Assembly: GCF_009193355.1 (NCBI RefSeq)
Contig: NZ_WBVT01000004.1
Span: forward strand, 62,001 to 126,000
DNA: 64,000 bases
Reading direction: 5' to 3'
Source: Bifidobacterium leontopitheci
GTDB lineage: Bacteria; Actinomycetota; Actinomycetes; Actinomycetales; Bifidobacteriaceae
Positions 7,833-16,351 of this stretch are shown piece by piece. Both the position numbers and the translations under genes were made by a program. The notes below the pieces were generated by a model. The model worked only from the letters and a program-made list of their open reading frames with translations, did not search any database and was not told the origin of the DNA. Each line of letters opens with the position of its first letter. Position 1 is the first letter of the stretch.

Positions 7833-10800
7833 ATGTCAGCATACTCGCATGGGGGTAAGGTGGCGGCGCTGCTGCTCGCCGTAGCCACCTCGATCGGCTT
7901 TGCGGTCCCCGCAGCCACCGCCGCGCCCGCGGCCAAGAGCGCGACCGCCACGACGGCCGCCACCGCCGACTGGGCGGGCAACGAGAAGAACCCGTACGGC
8001 GGCACCGATTATTACATCGACGCCGAAAACGGCAAGGACACCAACGCCGGCACCTCCGCCGACGCCGCCTGGCAGAACCTCACCAAGGCCAACGAGACCA
8101 CGTTCCAGCCCGGCGACCGCATCCTGCTCAAGTCCGGCTCCACCTGGCACAAGCAGCAGCTGTGGCCGAAGGGCTCCGGCTCCGACGGCAAGCCGATCAC
8201 CATCACCGCGTACGGCGACTCGGACGCCCGCCCGTACATCGCCACCGACGGCAACGTCGTCCAGCCGTTCGACTCCGGCGTCGGCGGCCGCTCGCCGCAC
8301 AAGAACCCCGACACCGTGGGCCTGACCGGCGCGATCGTGCTGCGCAACCAGCAGTACTGGGAGATCAACAACGTCGAACTGTCCAACGACAACGACTTCG
8401 ACACCGACATCACCGCGCAGGACGGCAACATCTGGGACGGCATCTCCGTCTCCATCAACGCCGACAAGTTCCCTGAGGGCACCGCGGCGGCCGACACCGT
8501 GATGCACCACTTCCGCATCAATGACGTCTACGTGCACAACACGGACGCCGGCGCCCAGTGGCAGTCCATCTACGCGGCCGGCGTCGACTTCCAGGTGTTC
8601 GGCTCCAAGACCGTCACCGACTACGCCGAGCACGGCTACTACTTCGACGACGTGCGCATCGAGAACAACACGTTCAAGAACGTCGACCTCAACGCCATCC
8701 AGTTCGGCTTCAATTGGATGGGCAAGGACGGCGGCTACACCGACGAGACCGGCAAGTACCACGAAGGCTGGGAGGACTACTGGGTCCGCTCGCGCGACCT
8801 GTACAGCCGCAACCTGTACATCGGCCACAACTACATGGAAAGCATCGGCCAGGGAGCCGTGCAGGTGGGCCACACCAAGGACGCCGTCATCGAATACAAC
8901 GAGATCAACGGCTTCCTCGCGCGCTACACCGAAGTCTCCTGCGCCCTGTACATGTGGGCGTCCGCCGACTCGGTGATGCGCTACAACGAGGTGTACAACG
9001 GCCCCGCCGGCCAGTACGACGGCACGCCGTGGGACCTCGAGTACACGAACTTCAACGTGACCTACGAGTACAACTACAGCCACGACAACAAGGCCGGCTG
9101 GATGGCGTACATGGGCAACTCCGGCAACTCGATTGCCCGGTACAACCTGTCGATCAACGACAACGGCGTGCTGCTGAAGAACATGCTCTCCACCAACTAC
9201 TCTCCGACCTACATCGCCAACAACGTGCTCGTGTACGACGCCTCCAAGGGCGGCCACTTCCACGACGAGGTCCTCAAGGACACCGTCTACTTCCTGAACA
9301 ACGTGTTCTACAACACCGCCACCGACCAGCCGACCCAGTGGTCGCGCAAGGAGGGCGCGCTCGACAAGGCCGTGTTCTCGAACAACGACTTCTACGAGGC
9401 CGGCGGCAAGCAGTCCGACACGCAGCCCGCCGACAAGAACGGCCTTGAGGTCGACCCGAAGTTCGCCGGATTCTCCGGCGGCACCGACACCCCGGCCGGC
9501 AAGCTCGCCGACGTGACCCCGAAGTTCAAGCTCGCCGACGACTCGCCGCTCATCGACGCCGGCCGCTACAACGCGCACCTCGGCACCGCCGACATGTTCG
9601 GCACGCAGCTCTACTACGGCGACGCGCCCGACATCGGCATCGCCGAGACCAAGAAGGGCGAGCAGGTGAAGAACCCGGTCGACAACGACCCGATCGAGCA
9701 GGAAGGCAAGGACACCCGCACCAACCTCGCGCTCGGCGCCACTGTGACCGCCAGCTCCACCCACCCGCAGCTGCCCGGCTCCGCCAAGTACCTGGTCGAC
9801 GGCAACGACGCGACCCGCTGGGCCGCCGCCGACGACGCGACCTACCCGATCACCCTCGACCTCGACTTCGGCAAGGACATCACCTTCGACGAGGTGGACC
9901 TCAAGGAGTTCATCGACGGCGAGACCCCGGCCCGCGTGGCGCAGTACTCCTTCTACACGTGGGACGCCTCCGCGAACGACGGCAAGGGCGACTGGACGAA
10001 GATCTACACCTCCGCCGCGGACGCCGGCATCGGCACGCTCGCCAAGGTGAACCTCGACAAGGCGGTCACCTCCTCCAAGCTGCGCGTGGCGCTCGATTCC
10101 GTCAAGCCCGGCACGGTCTGGACGCCGACCATGACCGAGATCCAGGTGTACAACGGCTCCGGCTCGGCTTCGCACAAGCCTGCCGTGAGCGTGGTCAACG
10201 CCGAGTTCAACACGAAGGACACCGCCACGCTGCCCGAATACACGGTCAAGCTCGACGGCGACACCCTCAGCTCGATCCGCTGGATCGGCTCCGAAGGCAA
10301 CGTGCTCGGCAGCCTCGACGCCAAGGACTACACGGTGGCCGACGGCGCCGACGCGGACACCAAGACCGTGAAGATCGCGGCCGACTTCCTCGCCGACAAG
10401 GACCCGGGCTCCTACGGCCTGCAGTTCGAGTTCGCCTCCGGCGCGACCCGCAAGGTGGCGCTCGACGTGGTGAGCAAGGACGTGACCGTGCCCGACACGA
10501 CCGCTCCGGTGTTCAAGGGCGTGGAGGATGTGACGCTTGACTACGGCGCTGACTTCGATCCGCTGGCCGGCGTGACCGCGACGGATGATGTCGATGGCGA
10601 TGTGACCGCCGGCATCAAGGTCGAAGGCACGGTCGACACGAAGAAGGCCGGCGACTACACGATCACCTACACGGTGTCCGACAAGGCCGGCAACGAGGCG
10701 AAGGCCACCCGCAAGGTGACCGTCAAGCCGGAGGCGAAGCCGGAGCCGCAGCCGGTCGACAAGACCAAGCTGAATCAGGCCATCGCCACAGCCGAAGCGT

Positions 10801-11192
10801 ACAAGGAGGCCGACTACACGGCCGAATCGTGGAGTGCGTTCGCCGAGGCGCTGAAGACCGCGAAGAAGGTCGCCGCCGACGAGAACGCGTCCGCCGAGCA
10901 GGTGAAGACCGCGCTCGCCGCGCTGCAGGACGCCGAAGGCAAGCTGGTCAGGAAGTCCGACAACGGCGGCACCGACAACGGCGGCAAACCGACCAAGCCG
11001 ACGACTCCGACGACCCCGAACAAGCCTGCTGCCAAGCCGGCCGCCAAGCCGACGACCGGCGACAAGACCCAGCAGCAGTCCGGCCTGTCCAAGACCGGCG
11101 CCTCGGTCGAGGCCGCCGCGTTCGCGGCCCTTGCGCTGGCCGCCGTGGCCGGCGCCGCGTTCGCGGTCCGCAAGCGCCGCGAGACCCGCTGA
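7833..11192 (+). CDS. Cell-wall-anchored beta-helix glycosidase, LnbX-like (GH136 lacto-N-biosidase candidate)
   Basis: 1119 aa. Order: signal peptide (about 1-30, ending AVPAATAA); right-handed parallel beta-helix (about 45-600, many N-Y-x-x-x-N ladder positions such as RYNEVYNG and YEYNYSHDN); discoidin/F5-8C-type module (about 630-775, starting NLALGATVTASST); a beta-domain resembling carbohydrate-binding X2 (about 780-885); an Ig-like DUF5011 repeat (about 887-967, DTTAPVFKGVEDVTLDYG); a FIVAR module (about 974-1040); a Pro/Lys/Thr linker; sortase signal LSKTG (about 1085-1089), membrane helix and RKRRETR tail. The ATG at 7833 follows GAAAGGT and gives a proper signal peptide. B. longum LnbX is longer (about 1,600 aa). 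A DGTPWDLEY motif at 396-404 is the most likely catalytic segment. Together with the LnbY-like gene and lnpA it would release LNB outside the cell. Confidence 0.72.
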   Translation: MSAYSHGGKVAALLLAVATSIGFAVPAATAAPAAKSATATTAATADWAGNEKNPYGGTDYYIDAENGKDTNAGTSADAAWQNLTKANETTFQPGDRILLKSGSTWHKQQLWPKGSGSDGKPITITAYGDSDARPYIATDGNVVQPFDSGVGGRSPHKNPDTVGLTGAIVLRNQQYWEINNVELSNDNDFDTDITAQDGNIWDGISVSINADKFPEGTAAADTVMHHFRINDVYVHNTDAGAQWQSIYAAGVDFQVFGSKTVTDYAEHGYYFDDVRIENNTFKNVDLNAIQFGFNWMGKDGGYTDETGKYHEGWEDYWVRSRDLYSRNLYIGHNYMESIGQGAVQVGHTKDAVIEYNEINGFLARYTEVSCALYMWASADSVMRYNEVYNGPAGQYDGTPWDLEYTNFNVTYEYNYSHDNKAGWMAYMGNSGNSIARYNLSINDNGVLLKNMLSTNYSPTYIANNVLVYDASKGGHFHDEVLKDTVYFLNNVFYNTATDQPTQWSRKEGALDKAVFSNNDFYEAGGKQSDTQPADKNGLEVDPKFAGFSGGTDTPAGKLADVTPKFKLADDSPLIDAGRYNAHLGTADMFGTQLYYGDAPDIGIAETKKGEQVKNPVDNDPIEQEGKDTRTNLALGATVTASSTHPQLPGSAKYLVDGNDATRWAAADDATYPITLDLDFGKDITFDEVDLKEFIDGETPARVAQYSFYTWDASANDGKGDWTKIYTSAADAGIGTLAKVNLDKAVTSSKLRVALDSVKPGTVWTPTMTEIQVYNGSGSASHKPAVSVVNAEFNTKDTATLPEYTVKLDGDTLSSIRWIGSEGNVLGSLDAKDYTVADGADADTKTVKIAADFLADKDPGSYGLQFEFASGATRKVALDVVSKDVTVPDTTAPVFKGVEDVTLDYGADFDPLAGVTATDDVDGDVTAGIKVEGTVDTKKAGDYTITYTVSDKAGNEAKATRKVTVKPEAKPEPQPVDKTKLNQAIATAEAYKEADYTAESWSAFAEALKTAKKVAADENASAEQVKTALAALQDAEGKLVRKSDNGGTDNGGKPTKPTTPTTPNKPAAKPAAKPTTGDKTQQQSGLSKTGASVEAAAFAALALAAVAGAAFAVRKRRETR

Positions 11193-11214
11193 CGCACGTC
11201 CGGCGGCCGGAACG

Positions 11215-11315
11215 GTCCGGGATGACGTAAGGCGGCAGCCCCCGTCATCCCGGACAGGCCGGCCGCTGACACGCCGACGGTACACACAGCCGGGGCTGGA
11301 AACGCAGCCCCGGCT
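11215..11315 (+). terminator. Two GC-rich hairpins after the beta-helix gene
   Basis: Hairpin 1 has a perfect 13-bp stem GTCCGGGATGACG (11215-11227) / CGTCATCCCGGAC (11243-11255). Hairpin 2 has an 11-bp stem AGCCGGGGCTG (11288-11298) / CAGCCCCGGCT (11305-11315) with a GAAACG loop. Neither has a T-run. They likely stop or slow transcription before lnpA, which may then have its own promoter in 11316-11410. Confidence 0.6.
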
Positions 11316-11426
11316 TCGTGCGCGCGGCACCACCGCCGCGTACGATGGAACAGAACCTGCCGCCGCGACCGCGACGGCACCGAAAACAACACAACGGAAC
11401 GTTCCAGAACACAGAAAGGAACATTG

Positions 11427-13679
11427 ATGTCTACTTCTGGTCGTTTTACGATTCCGAGCGAGTCGAACTTCGCGGAGAAGACCGCGGAGCTCGCTCAGCT
11501 GTGGGGCGCCGACGCGATCCGCAACTCGGACGGAACCCAGCTTGACGAGGCGGTGCAGGCTCTGGGCAAGCGCATCTACAGCGCGTACTTCCCGACCCGT
11601 GCGCACAACGAGTGGATCACGCTGCACATGGACGAGACCCCGCAGGTCTACCTGCTGACCAACCGCGTGCTGGCCGAGTCCGACTCGGTCGACATTCCGC
11701 TCATGGACGGCTTCTTCGACGAGCAGCTCAAGCCGAACCGCGACGCCGACCCGCACAAGTACTGGGAGGTCGTCGACCGCACGACCGGCGCCGTGGTGCC
11801 CGCCGAGCAGTGGACGCTGGACCCGGACTCCGACACCGTGCACGTGTCCGGCGTGACGCCGATGCACGAGTACACCGCGTCGTTCCTCGCGTACATCATC
11901 TGGGATCCGGTCGAGATGTACAACCACCTCACCAATGACTGGGGTGACAAGGAGCATGAGATCCCGTTCGACATCTACCATCCGGCGACCCGCCAGTTCG
12001 TGTTCGACACGTTCGCGAAGTGGCTCAAGGACAACCCGCAGGTGGATGTGGTCCGCTTCACCACGTTCTTCTACCAGTTCACGCTGCTGTTCGATCCGAA
12101 GCACCGCGAGAAGATCGTCGACTGGTTCGGCTGCGCGTGCACGGTCTCGCCGGCCGCGCTCGACGACTTCGAGAAGCAGTACGGCTACCGCCTGCGCCCG
12201 GAGGACTTCGTGGACGGCGGCTCCTACAACTCGGCGTGGCGTGTGCCGCGCAAGGCGCAGCGCGACTGGATCGACTTCCTGTCGGGCTTCGTGCGGGCGA
12301 ACGTGAAGAAGCTCGCCGCCATGTCGCACGAGGCCGGCAAGGAGGCGATGATGTTCCTCGGCGACCAGTGGATCGGCACCGAGCCGTACAAGGACGGCTT
12401 CGAGGACCTCGGCCTTGACGCGGTCGTCGGCTCCGTCGGCGACGGCACCACGACGCGCATGATCGCGGACATCCCCGGCGTGCGCTACACCGAGGGCCGC
12501 TTCCTGCCGTACTTCTTCCCCGACACGTTCTACGAGGGCAACGACCCGAGCATCGAGGGCCTCGACAACTGGCGCAAGGCCCGCCGCGCCATCCTGCGCT
12601 CCCCGCTGTCGCGCATGGGCTACGGCGGCTACCTGTCGCTCGCGGCCAAGTTCCCGAAGTTCGTGGACACCGTCACCCACATCGCGAACGAGTTCCGTGA
12701 CATCCACGACCGCACCGACGGCAAGCCGGCCGAAGGCGAGCTCAACGTGGCGATCCTCAACTCCTGGGGCAAGATGCGCTCCTGGATGGCGTTCACCGTC
12801 GCGCATGCGCTGCCGAACAAGCAGACGTACTCGTACTACGGCATCCTCGAGGCGCTGTCGGGCATGCGCGTGAACGTGCGGTTCATCAGCTTCGACGACG
12901 TGCTCGAGCACGGCGTGGACGACGACATCGACGTGATCATCAACGGCGGCCCGGTCGACACCGCGTTCTCCGGCGGTTCCGTGTGGACCGACGAGCCGAA
13001 GCTGGTCGAGACGCTGCGCGCCTGGGTGCGCGGCGGCGGCGCGTTCGTGGGCGTCGGCGAGCCGAGCTCCCAGTGGGCTCAGGGCCGCTTCTTCCAGCTG
13101 GCCGACGTGCTGGGCGTCGACGAGGAGCGTTACCAGACGCTGTCCGTGGACAAGTACTTCCCGACCGTCACGCCGGAGCACTTCATCACCGCCGACGTGC
13201 ACGTGGACCCCGCGGCCCGCGAGGCGTGGGAGAAGGCCGGCTACCGTGCGCCGCTCTCCGGCTGCGGCGGCGGCCAGGGCATCGAGCCGCTCGGCGGCAT
13301 CGACTTCGGCGAGCCGATCGCGAACACGTTCCCGATCAATGAGGACGTGACGCTGCTGCGCGCGGACGGCGGTCAGGTGCAGCTGGCGGTCAACGAGTAC
13401 GGCAAGGGCCGCGGCGTGTACGTGTCCGGCCTGCCCTACTCGGCCGCCAACGCGCGACTGCTCGAGCGCATCCTGTTCTACGCGAGCCACAACGAGGACA
13501 AGTACGCGGCCTACAGCTCCACCAACCCGGAGTGCGAGGTCGCCGTCTTCCCCGAGGCGAAGCAGTACTGCGTGATCAACAACACCGCCGAGCCGCAGTC
13601 CACCGACGTGGCGCTGCCCGACGGCACGGTCGAGCACTTCGACCTGGAGCAGAGCGGCATCGCCTGGCGCACCATCTGA
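11427..13679 (+). CDS. lnpA: 1,3-beta-galactosyl-N-acetylhexosamine (LNB/GNB) phosphorylase, GH112
   Basis: 750 aa, essentially the length of B. longum LnpA, and recognisably the same protein along its whole length (for example AHNEWITLHMDETPQVYLLT, NHLTNDWGDKEHEIPFDIYH, GYGGYLSLAAKFPKFVDTV). It splits lacto-N-biose or galacto-N-biose with phosphate into Gal-1-P and GlcNAc or GalNAc in the cytoplasm. The catalytic acid Asp313 is present in MMFLGDQWIGTEP. The ATG at 11427 follows AGAAAGGAAC; a TTG one codon upstream is in frame but less likely. Unlike the B. longum lnpABCD operon, no nahK, galT or galE follows; the next gene is ridA. The products must be handled by genes elsewhere. Confidence 0.97.
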   Translation: MSTSGRFTIPSESNFAEKTAELAQLWGADAIRNSDGTQLDEAVQALGKRIYSAYFPTRAHNEWITLHMDETPQVYLLTNRVLAESDSVDIPLMDGFFDEQLKPNRDADPHKYWEVVDRTTGAVVPAEQWTLDPDSDTVHVSGVTPMHEYTASFLAYIIWDPVEMYNHLTNDWGDKEHEIPFDIYHPATRQFVFDTFAKWLKDNPQVDVVRFTTFFYQFTLLFDPKHREKIVDWFGCACTVSPAALDDFEKQYGYRLRPEDFVDGGSYNSAWRVPRKAQRDWIDFLSGFVRANVKKLAAMSHEAGKEAMMFLGDQWIGTEPYKDGFEDLGLDAVVGSVGDGTTTRMIADIPGVRYTEGRFLPYFFPDTFYEGNDPSIEGLDNWRKARRAILRSPLSRMGYGGYLSLAAKFPKFVDTVTHIANEFRDIHDRTDGKPAEGELNVAILNSWGKMRSWMAFTVAHALPNKQTYSYYGILEALSGMRVNVRFISFDDVLEHGVDDDIDVIINGGPVDTAFSGGSVWTDEPKLVETLRAWVRGGGAFVGVGEPSSQWAQGRFFQLADVLGVDEERYQTLSVDKYFPTVTPEHFITADVHVDPAAREAWEKAGYRAPLSGCGGGQGIEPLGGIDFGEPIANTFPINEDVTLLRADGGQVQLAVNEYGKGRGVYVSGLPYSAANARLLERILFYASHNEDKYAAYSSTNPECEVAVFPEAKQYCVINNTAEPQSTDVALPDGTVEHFDLEQSGIAWRTI

Positions 13680-13772
13680 TCGCGCCGGGTCGGTTGATCG
13701 CGCCGGGTTGGTTGACCGCGCAGGCCGGTCGCCTGACCGGCTGATCACGCGTTCACGCCGCCGCTCTCATGT

Positions 13773-13877
13773 CACAGCGGGTACCTACCCGTTGTGACGG
13801 AGACGCGGAATCGTTGAAAAACCGCGGAATTCACAGGGCTGTCACAGCGGGTAGATACCCGCTGTGACAGCCCTGTG
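13773..13877. repeat. TGTCACAGCGGGTA palindromes, two copies
   Basis: Copy 1 (13773-13798) is an imperfect palindrome TGTCACAGCGGGTA-CC-TACCCGTTGTGAC. Copy 2 (13832-13877) is a perfect 22-bp inverted repeat, CACAGGGCTGTCACAGCGGG (20 bases) plus TA, then GA, then the reverse complement. The family recurs at 46133-46172 and 46205-46242. Copy 2 could terminate lnpA transcription. Just upstream, 13677-13730 carries three 18-bp tandem units beginning with the lnpA stop codon. Confidence 0.85.
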
Positions 13878-14055
13878 CCGTTGTATGGGCGGTGCGTGCC
13901 GCAATGGCCGGCGTACGCAGTGCGGACGCCGGGCGCCGCGCCGCGGGCGAAGCGGCCTATAGTGCAGAACAAGGCGTATCGTGCGCCGGAACCGCACGGT
14001 CGTGCGTAAGTCAACAGCCCCGCCCACCCACGGCAGGGGCGGAAAGCGAGGAATC

Positions 14056-14445
14056 ATGAGCGAGAAGATGGAAGGCGTGGCCACGTCGGAGGCCCCCGCG
14101 GCGCTGGGCGCCTACAGCCAGGCGGTCAAGGCCAACGGCTTCGTGTTCGTCTCCGGCCAGCTGGGCATCGACCCGTCCACCGGCGAACTGGCCGGCGAGA
14201 CCGCGGGCGAGCAGGCCGCGCAGGCGCTGAAGAACATCAAGTGCATCCTCGACGCGGCCGGCACCGGCATCGAACACGTGGTGCGCGCCACGATCTACCT
14301 GAAGAACGTCGAGGACTTCAAGGAGGTCGACGCCCGCTACGCCGAGGTGTTCATCGGCTCCGTCAAGCCGGCGCGCGTCGCGTTCGGCGGCAACGACATC
14401 CCCAAGGGCGCGCTCGTCGAGATCGACGCCATCGCCGCACTGTAA
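14056..14445 (+). CDS. ridA: RidA family reactive enamine/imine deaminase
   Basis: 129 aa, normal family length. Motifs: ALGAYSQAVKANGFVFVSGQ near the N-terminus, ATIYLKNVEDFKEVDARYAEVF in the middle and the signature PARVAFGGNDIPKGALVEIDA at the C-terminus, with the conserved Arg and Glu. RidA hydrolyses 2-aminoacrylate and other reactive enamines made by PLP enzymes. The ATG at 14056 has GAGGAA just upstream. A TATAGT box near 13964 could be its promoter. It is not functionally tied to the glycan locus. Confidence 0.92.
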   Translation: MSEKMEGVATSEAPAALGAYSQAVKANGFVFVSGQLGIDPSTGELAGETAGEQAAQALKNIKCILDAAGTGIEHVVRATIYLKNVEDFKEVDARYAEVFIGSVKPARVAFGGNDIPKGALVEIDAIAAL

Positions 14446-14665
14446 ACGGGCGCCTGGCAACGTCGCCGCCCGGTGAATATCCGACTTTCGGATGACTGCC
14501 GGCTCGCCGTCGCCACTCTACACTGTTCCACGAATGGACCGATGGTGTGGCATACGCCGCCGATTCGCTGGTCGCGGCCATCCCCGCACGGTCCGATCGG
14601 AAAGTACAGACAGTACGTACGGACAGTGCGTGCGAGCATGACGAGCAGAATGAGAGGTGCCGACA

Positions 14666-16069
14666 GTGCGCAGGATGAAGCAGTACCGTGATCCGGGCTC
14701 CGCCACCGGCGTCGCCGCCATCGTCGTCGCGGCGGTGACGAGTCTGGCCATGGTCGTCGGCTTGGTGGCCGGAGCCGTGTTCGCCACCAGATGGGCGCTG
14801 ACCGTGCTCGACGGCACATCGCCGCTGCACCGGCCGATTGTCATCGCACACCGCGGCGACGCCCGACACGCCCCCGAAAACTCGCTGGCCGCCATCCGCG
14901 CGGCCGGCCGCAACGGCGCCGACTATGCGGAGGTCGACGTGCGGCTCACCCGCGACGGCATTCCCGTCATCTTCCACGACCGGTTCACCGGACGACTCAA
15001 CGCCGGCGGCCGCAACGTGCTCGTCAACAGCCTGACCCTGGCCCAGCTGGAACGGTTGCACATGCGCCAGCACGGCATCATGTTCCAAGTGCCCACGCTG
15101 CGGCAGGCACTGATCGAAGCGTCCCGGGCGAACGCCGAACGCGCCGGCGGCACGGGCGACGTCCCCCGCGTCGGCAGCGCGTCCGCACATGCGCAGGGCG
15201 GGGCCGGGCGTACGCAGCATGTCGTCGACGCCGCCCGCACGCCAACGCACGTCGGTCAGACGGACGTCCCATCCGGCGTGCGTGCCGGCGGCAGCGGCGT
15301 CACTGGCAGCAGCGTTGTCGGTCGGGCTGTTGCCGGCCGTTCGGGCGCCGCGCAGGCCGCCGCCGCAGGTTTCGTGCGGGCCGTCGCAGGTTCCGCGCCC
15401 GCCGTCCGGCAGCCGTCGCAGTCGCACCGTTTCGGCCTGCTGCTCGACATGAAAACCGACGCCCGCCACGCCCGCAAACTCGCCGAAGCGGTCGCGCAGG
15501 TCATCGACGAGACGCGCTACGACGGCGCGCTCATGCTGATGTCCGCGAACCCCGAGGCGGTCGGCGTGATCCGGCAGGTGCGGCCCGGCTGGCATGTGGG
15601 CCTGTGCGCGAGCGGCAATCCCGGACTGACCGGCTGGCGTGAGCGCGGCGGGCGATACGATCGCGGCCATCGCGTGCGCACGACCGCCGCTGACGGCGTT
15701 CGCGGGATGTCGACGCGCACGGCCGCGGATTCCGCGCGCCGTTCGCCTTGCCCGCGCCGCATGCCCGCCGATCCGCGGTCTGGACCCGGCTTCTCGCGCG
15801 CGACCGCCGACTTCGTGGTGTTCCGCGACCACGATGTCACCGCGACCCTGCTGCGCACCGCGCGGTCGCGGGGGCTGCCGGTGTACGTCGGCGCGGTCAT
15901 CTCGTTCACCGAGGCCCGCACGATGCTGCGGCACGGCGTCAGCGGCCTGCTGGGCGAGGACATCGCGCCGTTGTGCCGCGCCTGCAAAGGGTACGACGAC
16001 ACCGGGCTGCCCGAGCAGTTCGCCGACGAGGACGACATCGACGCTGCCGCCGACCACGCATCCGCGTAA
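14666..16069 (+). CDS. Membrane-anchored glycerophosphodiester phosphodiesterase
   Basis: About 467 aa. An N-terminal membrane segment ([20 protein letters not shown]) is followed by GDPD catalytic motifs: [20 protein letters not shown], then [18 protein letters not shown]. The catalytic barrel is interrupted by a roughly 100-residue low-complexity Ala/Gly/Arg/Ser insertion (about residues 165-260). It resumes at [20 protein letters not shown]; a second low-complexity stretch follows LTGWRERGG. The barrel ends with [19 protein letters not shown] and [11 protein letters not shown]. The start is uncertain: GTG 14666 has GAGAGG 8 nt upstream, while GTG 14657 and ATG 14675 are alternatives. The enzyme cleaves glycerophosphodiesters outside the membrane, releasing glycerol-3-phosphate. 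Confidence 0.85.
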   Translation: MRRMKQYRDPGSATGVAAIVVAAVTSLAMVVGLVAGAVFATRWALTVLDGTSPLHRPIVIAHRGDARHAPENSLAAIRAAGRNGADYAEVDVRLTRDGIPVIFHDRFTGRLNAGGRNVLVNSLTLAQLERLHMRQHGIMFQVPTLRQALIEASRANAERAGGTGDVPRVGSASAHAQGGAGRTQHVVDAARTPTHVGQTDVPSGVRAGGSGVTGSSVVGRAVAGRSGAAQAAAAGFVRAVAGSAPAVRQPSQSHRFGLLLDMKTDARHARKLAEAVAQVIDETRYDGALMLMSANPEAVGVIRQVRPGWHVGLCASGNPGLTGWRERGGRYDRGHRVRTTAADGVRGMSTRTAADSARRSPCPRRMPADPRSGPGFSRATADFVVFRDHDVTATLLRTARSRGLPVYVGAVISFTEARTMLRHGVSGLLGEDIAPLCRACKGYDDTGLPEQFADEDDIDAAADHASA

Positions 16070-16152
16070 CCATTCGCATATCCTGCGCCCCGCGGCCTTC
16101 CCCGCGGCATTCTGTGCGGCCTTCCCCACTGCCTTCCGCCGAGATGCCTCAT

Positions 16153-16258
16153 CGTGTCACGTGGGCCGCCCGTCCCACGTGACGCACGGTTGAAAACCCC
16201 TGAAATCTCAGGGAATACAAGCACCACGTCACGCGGGACGGGCGGCCCGCGTGACGTG
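16153..16258. repeat. Pair of GTCACG hairpins in inverted orientation
   Basis: Hairpin 1 uses GTCACGTGGG (16156-16165) / CCCACGTGAC (16174-16183). Hairpin 2 uses CACGTCACGCGGG (16225-16237) / CCCGCGTGACGTG (16246-16258). Each is close to the reverse complement of the other, and the T-A pair in one stem is C-G in the other. A third copy lies at 28087-28124. Confidence 0.8.
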
Positions 16259-16338
16259 CTCTGACGGCGCGCATGACGGTGCCGCGACAATGCCAGCGCC
16301 GGCAGAAGGACGTCGGCGGCGACTGTCAGCGCGGCCGG

Positions 16339-16351
16339 TACACTGGGAAGA
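16339..16351 (+). promoter_or_regulatory. Probable leaderless promoter of argS
   Basis: TACACT at 16339-16344 is followed by 7 nt and then the ATG, so the transcript should begin at or next to the start codon. The same spacing is seen before seven other genes in the window. Confidence 0.5.

Noticed and set aside
7836-13748. Very long open frame on the - strand opposite the beta-helix gene and lnpA
   Set aside because: It is a mirror of GC-rich codon usage (Val/Asp/Gly/Arg/His-rich, no family motifs), and the + strand proteins are clearly recognisable.
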